Shown here piece after piece: positions 9,159 through 17,494 of a stretch of 64,000 bases of DNA (position 1 is its first letter; every line of letters starts with the position of its first letter). Origin of the DNA: Mycobacterium ahvazicum (GTDB lineage Bacteria; Actinomycetota; Actinomycetes; Mycobacteriales; Mycobacteriaceae). The notes below the pieces were generated by a model. The model made no database searches and was not told where the DNA came from. It saw only the letters and a program-made list of their open reading frames with translations. The position numbers and the translations under genes are program-made. The stretch lies in assembly GCF_900176255.2 (NCBI RefSeq), contig NZ_FXEG02000003.1:1116001-1180000 (forward strand), read 5' to 3'.

Positions 9159-9965
9159 GTGAACAGTCATCAGAGATACGTGGATCGTCGGGTTCTCATC
9201 ACAGGCGCAGGGTCAGGGATCGGACAGGCAACTGTGCTTCGCATCTTGGAGGAAGGGGGGCGAGTTGTCGCAGCCGATATCAGCGAGTCGGGGTTGAAGG
9301 ACACCGTGGCCAAAGCTGATCCCTGTGATGGCCGGCTCACGACGGTGCAGGTCGATATCGGCGACGAACAGTCCGTCCGCGACGGCGTGGCCCAGGCGAC
9401 TACCAGCCTCGGAGGCCTCGACACCCTGGTGAACGCGGCGGGAATCCTGCGCTCGGCTCATTTCTTGGAGACCACACTGACCGACTTCGAACAGGTCGTC
9501 CGCATCAACCTCATCGGCACGTTCCTAATGACCCGCGCGGCGATCCCTGCGCTCCGCCACGGCGTCGGTCCAGCGGTGGTGAACTTCAGCTCCACCTCGG
9601 CGGTCTTCGCTCACCCCTATATGTCGGCCTATGCCGCGTCCAAAGGCGGCATCCAGGCGATGACGCACGCGTTGGCCATGGAGTTCAGCAAAGAGGGTAT
9701 CCGGTTCAATTGCGTGCAACCGGGGTCGATTTCCTCCGGAATGACCGATGGCACAGGCGAATCCAAGCAGAGCGTCGGCCCTGGGCTCCCCGCTGATGTG
9801 GACTTTTCCCTATTCGGCAAGGTTCAGCCGGTCCTGCCGCTGGCCGACGGATCACTCTTCGCCGCACCGGATGCGGTGGCTGCCGTGGTGGCCATGCTCG
9901 GTTCCCCCGACGCTTATTTCGTCACCGGCACCGAAGTGCGCGTCGACGGCGGCTCCCATATGTGA
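9159..9965 (+). CDS. SDR-family NAD(P)-dependent oxidoreductase
   Basis: Classical short-chain dehydrogenase/reductase, 268 aa, cytosolic. The cofactor motif TGAGSGIG is at residues 15-22, D40 after strand 2 suggests preference for NAD(H), NAAG is at 92-95, and the catalytic YAASK is Y158/K162 with Ser in FSSTS about 144-147. The C-terminus has the usual VTGTEVRVDGG. The start is GTG at 9159. It is divergent from the mce operon, so a role on an imported lipid or steroid is possible but only inferred. The substrate cannot be read from the sequence. Confidence 0.9.
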   Translation: MNSHQRYVDRRVLITGAGSGIGQATVLRILEEGGRVVAADISESGLKDTVAKADPCDGRLTTVQVDIGDEQSVRDGVAQATTSLGGLDTLVNAAGILRSAHFLETTLTDFEQVVRINLIGTFLMTRAAIPALRHGVGPAVVNFSSTSAVFAHPYMSAYAASKGGIQAMTHALAMEFSKEGIRFNCVQPGSISSGMTDGTGESKQSVGPGLPADVDFSLFGKVQPVLPLADGSLFAAPDAVAAVVAMLGSPDAYFVTGTEVRVDGGSHM

Positions 9966-10071
9966 GCCGTCGCCTGGCGGCAGGTACGAGTCGCTGCCGG
10001 AACTGTCGGGCCAATTGCCTTTTCGTGCAACATGTTCTGCGACCCTGCCCCTCAAGCCGAATGGAGCGAAC

Positions 10072-10506
10072 TTGAAGACCCTCATTGTGAGTGCCGTCTT
10101 CGCCCTGGCTGCCTTGGCGCTGGCTCCCGTGGCCCGCGCCGAGATGCGAACCGGCAACTACCAACTCCTCATCGAGGGTAGATACGACTTCCATACCTGG
10201 ATCTGGGCGATTTCGTCCTGCACCGGTGACTGTGTGAGCGTGCATGCCATACCCCAACCCGTGGCCAAGGCATTCGAGTACGACGGTGCCGCGCAGTTCA
10301 CCGCGGGGCGCTACACGTTGACTGTCGACGTGCCCGACGGACTGCGCTGTGGTGACGTCTACTACGGACCCGTCGTGCCCACCCACGACATCTACTCATG
10401 GGATGCGTCCACACTGGCCGGCTCGTTGGAATCGTCGTTTTCCTCCGGCTGTAACGGGTCGCCCGGGGGGACCTATACATATCCCTTCACGCTGGCGCGG
10501 ATGTAG
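10072..10506 (+). CDS. Small secreted protein with Sec signal peptide
   Basis: A 144-aa protein of unknown function. The TTG at 10072 is chosen because GGAG lies 5 bases upstream and because it starts a clean signal peptide (KTLIVSAVFALAALALAPVARA, cleavage after A-R-A). The mature domain has four Cys (SSCTGDC, LRCGDV, SSGCNGS), is rich in aromatic residues, and ends TYPFTLARM. This pattern matches small exported mycobacterial proteins without known role. A longer open frame to 9748 overlaps the SDR gene and is not credible. Confidence 0.7.
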   Translation: MKTLIVSAVFALAALALAPVARAEMRTGNYQLLIEGRYDFHTWIWAISSCTGDCVSVHAIPQPVAKAFEYDGAAQFTAGRYTLTVDVPDGLRCGDVYYGPVVPTHDIYSWDASTLAGSLESSFSSGCNGSPGGTYTYPFTLARM

Positions 10507-10587
10507 GTCACGCCGCTGAATCTCGGCCCGCCCGCACCGAGTTCCAAAGCTCCCCAGGCTGATCCTCACGGTCTGCCGGTACAACGG

Positions 10588-11025
10588 TCACGTCGGTTCG
10601 GATTCGGCTCCCCGGGCCAGAGCTGTCACCATCTGAGGCATACTGACGCGCAACATCGCCCAGATCAGCGGCCCAGCGAACGGGATCCGCGAACGAAACG
10701 TCGCCTCCCACACGATACGAGAACCGCTAGGCGTAGCGGATATGCGAACGTCGGCGCGATGATCGATGACAGGGATTCCAGACACAATCGTGTAGGCATG
10801 ATGGTGTGGCCGGTTGGCGATCAAAATCGTTTCACGCATCACTAAGCCACTCACCGTAATTCGGCGGATAGCCCCCTCTCTCGAACTGGCGGGTCCGGGG
10901 TCCTCCCAGCCAGCGGCCCGCACACCCGGTAACCATTCCGGCCATCGCGCTACGTCAATGAGCAAGTCGTAAACGTCGTGTACGGGCGCGGCACACGCCC
11001 GCTCGAAGCGGCAGGAAAAGCGCAT
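10588..11025 (-). CDS. SRPBCC-family (START/polyketide cyclase-like) protein
   Basis: A 145-aa single-domain protein of the SRPBCC hydrophobic-ligand-binding fold. The family pattern is present: N-terminal strand CRFERACAAPVHDVYDLLIDVARWPEWLPGV, mid-strands VMRETILIANRPHHHAYTIVSG, and a C-terminal helix (GPLIWAMLRVSMPQMVTALARGAE). The start is ATG at 11025. It sits alone on the minus strand between the secreted protein and the crotonase. The ligand is unknown. Confidence 0.8.
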   Translation of the reverse strand: MRFSCRFERACAAPVHDVYDLLIDVARWPEWLPGVRAAGWEDPGPASSREGAIRRITVSGLVMRETILIANRPHHHAYTIVSGIPVIDHRADVRISATPSGSRIVWEATFRSRIPFAGPLIWAMLRVSMPQMVTALARGAESEPT

Positions 11026-11234
11026 AGCGTTGAAGCTACGTCAGCGCCGTGTGCGCCGAAATCCTCGTCCCCAACAATCGGGATGCTTCAGGTTCGGTGA
11101 ACCGTGCCGCGCCGTGGCTGAATCCACCAGCTGTGATCGAGACGACTCCCGGTGTATGGACACTCGCACCTATCTGCCTGCGGACTGAGCTGATGATGAT
11201 CAGAACCGCAATGCGTATGACGGAAGGCATCGAT

Positions 11235-12110
11235 ATGGATACGCCAGACGGAGACGACGTGGTCACCTATGAAGTGATCACCGGGGTGGCTCTGGTCACC
11301 ATGAACCGTCCGCGTTACCGCAACGCGCAGAACTCGGTGATGACCTACGCTCTCGATGCCGCGTTCCAACGAGCGGTCGCCGATGACGACGTCAAGGTGA
11401 TCGTGTTGGCCGGTGCGGGTGAGCATTTCAGTGCCGGTCACGACATCGGCACCCCGGGCCGCGACCATGACGTGAGCTATGACAATCGTGCCGTGTTGTG
11501 GTGGGACCACGTCGACAAGCCAGGCGGGGACCAGCGTTTCGCCCGCGAGATGGAGGTGTACCTGGGGATGTGCCGCCGCTGGCGCGAGATTCCCAAACCC
11601 ACCATCGCGATGGTGCACGGCGCCTGCGTCGCCGGCGGTTTAATGCTGGCCTGGGTCTGTGACCTCATCGTGGCGGCTGAGGATGCGTTCTTCAGCGATC
11701 CCGTTGTACGCATGGGCATTCCGGGCGTGGAATACTTTGCCCACCCCTGGGTGCTCGGGCCCCGCTTCGCCAAAGAAATCCTTTACACCGGCGACAGGTT
11801 CAGTGCGCGCCGCGCCTACGAGATCGGAATGGTCAGCCGCGTCATCCCCCGCTCACAGCTGAGACACGAAACCCTCAGCCTGGCAACACGTATCGCGACG
11901 ATGCCACCATTTGGACTCGCCCTGACCAAGCGCGCGGTCAACCAATGCGAAGACCACATGGGATTACGTAACGGCATGGACGCTGTCTTCGGACTGCACC
12001 ACTTCGCGCACGCCCACAACGCCGAAATCGGCATCGGCTCGCTGGGCGGAATGGACGCCAAGGCCATGGCCGCAGCACCCAGTCACCAGGAATCCACTTC
12101 CGATGCTTAG
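11235..12110 (+). CDS. Enoyl-CoA hydratase/isomerase (crotonase) family protein
   Basis: Crotonase-fold CoA enzyme of 291 aa, probably acting in lipid, steroid or aromatic side-chain breakdown. The ATG at 11235 has GGAAGG 7 bases upstream; earlier in-frame ATGs at 11193-11217 are weaker. Oxyanion-hole segments are at residues 65-70 (FSAGHD) and 128-135 (HGACVAGG). The segment around 152-164 reads FFSDPVVRMGIPG and lacks the Glu that canonical hydratases carry there, so another activity (isomerase, dehalogenase or thioesterase-like) is possible. The 3' end overlaps the start of the broken hydratase gene by 8 bp. Confidence 0.86.
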   Translation: MDTPDGDDVVTYEVITGVALVTMNRPRYRNAQNSVMTYALDAAFQRAVADDDVKVIVLAGAGEHFSAGHDIGTPGRDHDVSYDNRAVLWWDHVDKPGGDQRFAREMEVYLGMCRRWREIPKPTIAMVHGACVAGGLMLAWVCDLIVAAEDAFFSDPVVRMGIPGVEYFAHPWVLGPRFAKEILYTGDRFSARRAYEIGMVSRVIPRSQLRHETLSLATRIATMPPFGLALTKRAVNQCEDHMGLRNGMDAVFGLHHFAHAHNAEIGIGSLGGMDAKAMAAAPSHQESTSDA

Positions 12111-12408
12111 CAACCAAATACGCATCCGGTTAGCGGCCGAGTTGGCGCAGGCCGAGCGCAGCCGTGAACCGATCGCTCCGTTAACGTCCGCGCACCCGGA
12201 TATCGACGTTGTCGACGCCTACGAGATCCAGCTGATCAATATCCGCCAGCGGGTTGCTGAGGGTGCGCGTCGGCCACGCCCAACTCCCTCATCTAGGGAG
12301 TGTCAAGGATCAGCCGAAACCGCTGTAAAGGATCAACCGAAACACTGTCAGGCATCACCCGGAATCGAAACGTCAAGCATCAGCCGAGGTCATACAGCCC
12401 TCCTCTGA
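12103..12408 (+). pseudogene. Truncated 2-keto-4-pentenoate hydratase (HsaE/MhpD-like) fragment
   Basis: The first 56 residues (to about 12270) match the N-terminus of meta-cleavage hydratases as I remember it: LAAELAQAERSREPIAPLTSAHPDIDVVDAYEIQLINIRQRVAEGAR. The family is usually about 260 aa; here the frame then runs through an unrelated repeat array and stops at 12408, so the catalytic domain is gone. The ATG overlaps the crotonase stop, which suggests the two once formed a catabolic operon. The truncation point coincides with the IS21-like terminal repeats at 12301-12391, implying loss by insertion or deletion. Confidence 0.75.
12301..12391. repeat. Four degenerate 20-21-bp direct repeats, likely IS21-family element end
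   Basis: Four copies of a unit close to TGTCAAGGATCAGCCGAAAC start at 12301, 12324, 12346 and 12371, spaced 22-25 bp. Copies 1 and 2 are near-identical, 3 and 4 diverged. Repeated transposase-binding units of this kind are typical of the ends of IS21-type (istA/istB) elements. No transposase gene is present, so this would be a leftover end. It sits exactly where the hydratase gene is cut and 20 bp from a tRNA. Confidence 0.6.
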
Positions 12409-12410
12409 AG

Positions 12411-12484
12411 TAGGGCGGGCGGGGCTCGAACCCGCGACCAACGGATTATGAGTCCGCGGCTCTAACCAACTGAGCTACCGCCCC
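12411..12484 (-). tRNA. tRNA with CAU anticodon (Met or lysidine-modified Ile2)
   Basis: A 74-nt cloverleaf on the minus strand: 7-bp acceptor stem with a terminal G-U pair, D arm TAGCTCAGTTGGTTAGAG, anticodon CAT at 12450-12448, TTCGAGC T-loop. CCA is not encoded. The anticodon-stem and variable region (CGGACTCATAATCCGTTGGTCG) resembles bacterial tRNA-Ile2, whose C34 is changed to lysidine by TilS, more than elongator tRNA-Met. The anticodon alone cannot separate the two. Confidence 0.92.
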
Positions 12485-12542
12485 TGGTATTCAACGGGTT
12501 CGACCTTAGCCCCAGCTCGCACTCCCGGCGAAGCCGTGGTGC

Positions 12543-12776
12543 TTAGTCCGCGCCTCGCCCCGTCGCTTGCTGCAGCTCATCGATGAGCTCCGAGGCTTGG
12601 GCTTTCGTCAGATCGTCGGGAACATCCCGGCCGGCCTCCTGAGCCAGCGTGTGCAGGTAACTGCGCTGCGGCCCGGTCATCGGCTCGTCGCCGGTCACCC
12701 ATTCCGACGTGTCTTTCTCAGGAGTCTCTTGCGGTGCGGCTTGCGTGTTGTTTGTCATGGACGACCGAATATCCAT
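12543..12776 (-). CDS. DUF3072 domain-containing small protein
   Basis: A 77-aa hydrophilic protein. A disordered N-terminus (NNTQAAPQETPEKDTSEWVTGDEP) precedes the DUF3072 core, MTGPQRSYLHTLAQEAGRDVPDDLTKAQASELIDELQQATG, a short helical domain seen in many actinobacteria. No biochemical role is known to me. ATG at 12776 is given; the Met six codons later (12758) is equally possible. Confidence 0.82.
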   Translation of the reverse strand: MDIRSSMTNNTQAAPQETPEKDTSEWVTGDEPMTGPQRSYLHTLAQEAGRDVPDDLTKAQASELIDELQQATGRGAD

Positions 12777-12796
12777 CGCACATGCGTTCGAAACAT

Positions 12797-13654
12797 TCAG
12801 CTGAAGACCGTCTGACCGTCGACATCGAGCAGGTAGGTCTCGGTTCCGGACTCAACTCGGGGAGCGTCCCCACCCAGCGACACCGCGATTTTATTGCTGG
12901 CATTGCGCATCACATCGAGGGCGATCTCGACGGCCTCGGCCTCGGAAAACCGGGCGCGCACCTCGGCGACAACGTCGGCGTCGAGGTGCGCCGGCGTCCA
13001 AATTAACCCATCTACATACCGCAGCGCGGCTTTTGCGCGATCGTCGATCAGCTCCGACTGCTCGAACCGCCCGATGTCGTCGTACAGCGTCTCCGAGCCC
13101 CCGGCATCCAGCGCCCTGCTCTCCCGCACCGACTTGCACAGCCGGCAGTTGTGCGCGGCCGCCCCGCGCAGCCGAACCAGCTCGGAGGTCACCGGGTCAA
13201 GCGAGCGCATCCGTCCCACCGAGGGCAGGAACTCGTTGAACACCTCACCGGACGGGTCGGTGGCGTGATCCCACTCGATCGGCCCGCTTGTCCAACCCAA
13301 CAAGCTCGAACCGACATCCAACGCTTCGAGTCCGGCCCGCACCCGCGGCACCAGGTCAGCGATGTACATCGCCACCACGACACCAAAGGTGTTGTCCCCC
13401 AACGCCTTGAACAACCGCGTCCGCTGCTCGACGGTGATCGCGGACACGTCGGCGCTGAACTGCTCCGCGAACTCGGCGACGACGGCCTCAACGTCGGACA
13501 CCGGCTCGGAAACCGAGACCTCGACCGGCAGCGGCGGCAACGACATCGTCTGCGCACACACCCGCCGCACCAGGCCCACCAGACGGCCATCGGGCGACGC
13601 CAGCGAAACCAACCGCGTCAGCTGTCCGTTTCGAACCGTAGCGGGAACCACCAT
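12797..13654 (-). CDS. AhpD-like carboxymuconolactone decarboxylase-family protein
   Basis: A 285-aa alpha-helical protein of the AhpD/CMD fold. The redox-type motif NCRLCKSVRESRAL (Cys-x2-Cys) lies near residue 169, after GAAAH, as in alkylhydroperoxidase AhpD-like proteins. The C-terminal half repeats helix patterns of the fold (VRARFSEAEAVEIALDVMRNASNKIAVSLG). It lies just downstream of the TldE gene on the same strand (16-bp gap), matching the M. tuberculosis arrangement around Rv2313c-Rv2315c. Peroxidase activity is inferred only. Confidence 0.8.
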   Translation of the reverse strand: MVVPATVRNGQLTRLVSLASPDGRLVGLVRRVCAQTMSLPPLPVEVSVSEPVSDVEAVVAEFAEQFSADVSAITVEQRTRLFKALGDNTFGVVVAMYIADLVPRVRAGLEALDVGSSLLGWTSGPIEWDHATDPSGEVFNEFLPSVGRMRSLDPVTSELVRLRGAAAHNCRLCKSVRESRALDAGGSETLYDDIGRFEQSELIDDRAKAALRYVDGLIWTPAHLDADVVAEVRARFSEAEAVEIALDVMRNASNKIAVSLGGDAPRVESGTETYLLDVDGQTVFS

Positions 13655-13670
13655 GCCCGATACGTTACGA

Positions 13671-15044
13671 CTACTGCGCCTGGCTCACCGAGGACATATG
13701 GAAATCCGGGATCCGCAGCGTCGGCATCGCCGCCCGGGTCGCCCAGTCGCCCCACTCGCGCGGCAGCGTCTTCTCGCTGACGCCGGCCTCGGTCGCGCGC
13801 CGCAGCAGGTCCAGCGGGCTCTCGTTGAAGCGGAAGTTGTTGACCGCCGCGGTGACCTCGCCATCCTCGATCAGGTACACCCCGTCACGGGTCAGCCCGG
13901 TGAGCAACAGCGTGGTGGGATCGACCTCGCGGATGTACCACAGCGTGGTCAGCAGCAGACCGCGCTCGGTGCCCGCGATCATGTCGGCAAGGTCCTTGTC
14001 CCCTCCAGTCATCACCAGGTTGTCCGCCGCGACGGCCACCGGCGCGTCGAACTTCGCGGCGGAGGCGCGCGGGTAGGCCAGTGCGTTGATCACCCCCTCG
14101 CGGATCCAGTCGACCTGGCTGATCTCCATGCCGTTGTCGAACACCGACACCGTCTCCGAGGAACTGCTTGCCATCACGAACGGCGTGCATGCCAGCCCGG
14201 GCGCCATCGGATCGGAGAACAACGTCAACGGCAGGTCGGTGAGCCGCTCCCCCACCCGCGTTCCGCCGCCGGGCGCGGAGAACGCGGTCCGCCCCTCCTG
14301 CGCGCCGCGGCCGGCCATCGACCAGCCCAGGTAGATCATCATGTCGGCCACCGTCGACGGCGGCATGAGCGTCTCGTACCGCCCGGCCGGCAACGCCACG
14401 GTACGCTCGGCCCAGCCCAGCCGCAGCGCCAGGTCCTCGAGCAGCGAATCCGTCTGCACACCAACGAAATCGTGCGTCCCGACACCGGCCCAGGCGCTCG
14501 CGTCGCCGCGCTTGCCGTTGATCTCCACCGCGCCGGTCGGCTGGGTGTAACGCCGCCGCAGCCCCGTCGAGGACGCCAGGAACGTCGTCGAAACACTATG
14601 GTGTGCAAAGCCGTACAGCCGGTCGGTGCCGGCGAACCCGCGGCTCAGCGAAGCGGCCACATCGGTGAACACCTCGGCCCCGGTGCCGGGCACCGGCGCA
14701 TCCCAATCGACGGGCACCCCGGTATCGGCCAGCAGCGGCGCGGCATCGCCGGCTTCCGGCGCGGCGGCGGCCGCGTCCTGGGACGCCGCCACCAGACTCG
14801 GGATCACCCGCGGGTCAACCTCGGCGGACGTCACCGTGCCCAAAGACGCGCTATCGCCCTTGCGCACAATCGAAATGACCGTGACCGTTCGGCTGTGCGA
14901 AAGCCCATTGGTGGTCATCGAATTGCCGGCCCACCGCAGCGTCGCTTCGACCTTCTCGGTGACCAGCACCATCGTCTCGTCGGCGCGGCCCAGTTTGGCC
15001 GCCTCGTCCAAGACGATGTTGACGACGTGTTGCGGTGTGATCAT
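13671..15044 (-). CDS. TldE/PmbA-family metalloprotease subunit
   Basis: A 457-aa member of the TldD/TldE (PmbA, U62) family, homologous to Rv2314c by order. The ATG at 15044 overlaps the tldD stop (ATGA), so the pair is coupled; upstream open frame is tldD DNA. TldE lacks the HExxxH metal motif and forms the heterodimer partner. The C-terminal part shows the family phrases GLTRDGVYLIEDGEVTAAVNNFRFNESPLDLLRR. In other bacteria TldD/E trims modified peptides; the mycobacterial substrate is not known. Confidence 0.88.
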   Translation of the reverse strand: MITPQHVVNIVLDEAAKLGRADETMVLVTEKVEATLRWAGNSMTTNGLSHSRTVTVISIVRKGDSASLGTVTSAEVDPRVIPSLVAASQDAAAAAPEAGDAAPLLADTGVPVDWDAPVPGTGAEVFTDVAASLSRGFAGTDRLYGFAHHSVSTTFLASSTGLRRRYTQPTGAVEINGKRGDASAWAGVGTHDFVGVQTDSLLEDLALRLGWAERTVALPAGRYETLMPPSTVADMMIYLGWSMAGRGAQEGRTAFSAPGGGTRVGERLTDLPLTLFSDPMAPGLACTPFVMASSSSETVSVFDNGMEISQVDWIREGVINALAYPRASAAKFDAPVAVAADNLVMTGGDKDLADMIAGTERGLLLTTLWYIREVDPTTLLLTGLTRDGVYLIEDGEVTAAVNNFRFNESPLDLLRRATEAGVSEKTLPREWGDWATRAAMPTLRIPDFHMSSVSQAQ

Positions 15045-16558
15045 CGGCCGCCCTCGGTCCGGGTGTTGAGCACGTTGACACCCCGGAACAACGCCGACGG
15101 GCAGCCGTGGCTGACCGCGGCGACCTGCCCCGGCTGCGCCTTGCCGCAGTTGAACGCGCCGCCGAGCCGCCACGTCGACTGCCCGCCCACGGCTTCCATC
15201 GAATTCCAGAAATCCGTCGTGGTGGCCTGATAGGCCACGTCGCGCAGCTGGCCGTCCAGCCGGCCGTCGCGGATTCGAAAGAACCGCTGTCCGGTGAACT
15301 GAAAGTTGTAGCGCTGCATGTCGATTGACCACGATTTGTCGCCGACGATGTAGATGCCGTCCTGCACCCGGCCGATCAGATCGTCGGTGGAAAGGTCGTC
15401 GGGACTGGGCTGCAGCGACACGTTGGCCATCCGCTGGATGGGCACGTGATGCGGCGAGTCGGCATACGAGCAGCCGTTGGAGCGCGACTGTCCCAGCCGC
15501 GGCGCGAACACCCGGTCGAGCTGGTAGCCGACGAACATGCCGTCGCGCACCAGGTCCCAGCTCTGGGCGGCCACCCCCTCGTCGTCGTAACCGATAGTGG
15601 CCAAACCGAATTCGACGGTGCGGTCGGCGGTCACGTTCATCACCGGCGAGCCGTAGCGCATGGTGCCGAGTTTGTCCGGAGTCGCGAACGACGTTCCGGC
15701 ATATGCGGCTTCGTAGCCGATCGCGCGGTCGTATTCGGTTGCGTGGCCGATGGATTCGTGAATGGTCAGCCACAGGTTGGTCGGATCGATCACCAGGTCG
15801 GTGGGCCCTGCGGTCACGCTGGGCGACTTGACCTTCTCGGCCAGCAGCGCCGGCAGCTGCGCGAGCTCGTCGGTCCAGTTCCACACCTCGTCGCCGACAA
15901 GCACCTCCCAGCCGCGTCCCATCGGCGGGGCCAGTGTGCGCATCGAGTCGAAGCTGCCCGCCGCGGGATCGACCGTCACCGCCTCCAGCGACGGCATCAC
16001 CCGCACCCGCTGCTGGGTGATCTCCGATCCGAAGGTGTCGGCGTAGAACGTCTGCTCCTTGACCGCGGTCAGTCCCGCCGAGACGTGGTCGATGCCGTCG
16101 GCGCTCAGCAGCCGCCCGGAGTACTCCTCGAGCACGCCGATCTTGTCGGCCGCGGGGATGTCGAACGGGTCGATCCGGTAGTTCGACACCCAGGTGGCGT
16201 CGGCGTAGACCGGCTCGGCCGCCAGCTCGACGCGCTCGGTGTTCAGCGCCGCCAGCGTGGTGGCCACGTGCACCGCGCGCCGCGCCGTCTCAGCCGCGAC
16301 CGAGGGCGCCAGCTCGGCGTGCGAGGCGAACCCCCAGGTGCCGTCGACGATGACCCGCACCGCCAACCCCACCTCACGGCTGACGACCGCGGTCTCGAGT
16401 TCACCGTCGCGCAGCTGGATGATCTCGGTGTTGATGCGATGAATTCGCAGGTCCGCGTAGCTGGCCCCGGCCGTCGTGGCCGCCGACAACGCGGCCTCGG
16501 CGAGCTCGTGTCGCGGCAGGCCGAGGAAGTCGGCATCGATCCCCCGATTCGGTGTCAC
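15041..16558 (-). CDS. TldD-family metalloprotease subunit
   Basis: The catalytic partner of the TldD/TldE pair, 505 aa from the GTG at 16558 (start chosen by recalled similarity to Rv2315c; a TTG ten codons earlier is possible). The zinc motif HESIGHATE is at about residues 267-275 (H267, E268, H272). C-terminal family blocks (GTFNCGK-like GAFNCGKAQPGQ, and QRFFRIRDGRLDGQLRD) are intact. It is divergent from uspA with a 60-bp gap that must carry both promoters. Confidence 0.9.
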   Translation of the reverse strand: MTPNRGIDADFLGLPRHELAEAALSAATTAGASYADLRIHRINTEIIQLRDGELETAVVSREVGLAVRVIVDGTWGFASHAELAPSVAAETARRAVHVATTLAALNTERVELAAEPVYADATWVSNYRIDPFDIPAADKIGVLEEYSGRLLSADGIDHVSAGLTAVKEQTFYADTFGSEITQQRVRVMPSLEAVTVDPAAGSFDSMRTLAPPMGRGWEVLVGDEVWNWTDELAQLPALLAEKVKSPSVTAGPTDLVIDPTNLWLTIHESIGHATEYDRAIGYEAAYAGTSFATPDKLGTMRYGSPVMNVTADRTVEFGLATIGYDDEGVAAQSWDLVRDGMFVGYQLDRVFAPRLGQSRSNGCSYADSPHHVPIQRMANVSLQPSPDDLSTDDLIGRVQDGIYIVGDKSWSIDMQRYNFQFTGQRFFRIRDGRLDGQLRDVAYQATTTDFWNSMEAVGGQSTWRLGGAFNCGKAQPGQVAAVSHGCPSALFRGVNVLNTRTEGGR

Positions 16559-16618
16559 GGCTCCCACCGTAACGACTGTGCACTCCAAACCCCGGCAGCG
16601 CCCGCTTTAATTAGCTGC

Positions 16619-17494
16619 ATGGCCAGCCGGAGTCAGCCGCGATCCAGCGTGCTGGCCTATGGGTTGCTGGCCCCGAGCCTGTTCGGGGTCATCACCTTTC
16701 TGCTGCTGCCCATCCTGGTGGTGATCTGGCTCAGCCTGTACCGGTGGGACTTGCTGGGTCCGCTGCGCTTCGTCGGCCTGGCCAACTGGCGCTCGGTGCT
16801 GACCGACTCCGACTTCGGGCACTCGCTGTTCGTCACCGCGATCTTCGTGGCGATCGTGGTCCCCACCCAGACCGTGCTGGGCTTGGTTGTCGCCTCGATG
16901 CTGGCCCGGCTGCTGCCTGGCACCGGCTTTTTCCGGACGGTGTTCGTGCTGCCGTGGATCTGCGCACCGCTGGCGATCGCGGTGCTGTGGCGCTGGATCC
17001 TGGCGCCCACCGACGGCGCGATCGCGACCATGCTCGGGCACAGCATCGAGTGGCTTTCCGATCCCACCTTCGCTCTGCCCCTGGTGTCGGCGGTCGTCGT
17101 CTGGATGAATGTGGGCTACAACTCGCTGTCCTTTTTGGCGGGCCTGCTGGCCATTCCCAATGACATCCACGCCGCCGCGCGCACCGACGGCGCCAACGCC
17201 TGGCAGCGGTTCTGGCGCATCACCCTGCCGATGCTGCGCCCGACGATGTTCTTCGTGCTGGTGACCGGGATCGTCAGCACCGCACAGGTTTTCGACACCG
17301 TGTACGCGTTGACCGACGGCGGGCCGGGCGGCAGCACCGACCTGGTGGCCCACCGCATCTACGCCGAAGCGTTCGGTTCGGCGGCCATTGGCCGGGCTTC
17401 GGTGATGGCGGTGGTGCTGTTTGTGATCCTGATCGGCGTCACGGTCGTTCAGCATCTGTATTTCCGGCGGCGGATCACCTATGACCTCGTCTAG
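16619..17494 (+). CDS. uspA: UspA, sugar ABC transporter permease
   Basis: Inner-membrane permease of 291 aa, MalF/UgpA type, with six hydrophobic segments and the EAA-loop AARTDGANAWQRFWRITLPMLRP near residue 190 that docks the ATPase. The ATG at 16619 starts the hydrophilic lead MASRSQPRSSVLAYG; longer reading is antisense to tldD. The 3' end overlaps uspB by 14 bp. The order uspA-uspB-uspC downstream of divergent tldD matches Rv2316-Rv2318. No ATPase gene lies in the cluster, so a shared one must serve it. Confidence 0.92.
   Translation: MASRSQPRSSVLAYGLLAPSLFGVITFLLLPILVVIWLSLYRWDLLGPLRFVGLANWRSVLTDSDFGHSLFVTAIFVAIVVPTQTVLGLVVASMLARLLPGTGFFRTVFVLPWICAPLAIAVLWRWILAPTDGAIATMLGHSIEWLSDPTFALPLVSAVVVWMNVGYNSLSFLAGLLAIPNDIHAAARTDGANAWQRFWRITLPMLRPTMFFVLVTGIVSTAQVFDTVYALTDGGPGGSTDLVAHRIYAEAFGSAAIGRASVMAVVLFVILIGVTVVQHLYFRRRITYDLV

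Noticed and set aside
9748..10071. Longer N-terminus of the small secreted protein
   Set aside because: It overlaps the SDR gene in another frame and would bury the signal peptide; the TTG at 10072 has a proper ribosome-binding site.
12301..12391. Possible CRISPR array from four short repeats
   Set aside because: Units are degenerate, spaced by only 2-5 bp, with no room for spacers and no cas genes; they fit an IS end.
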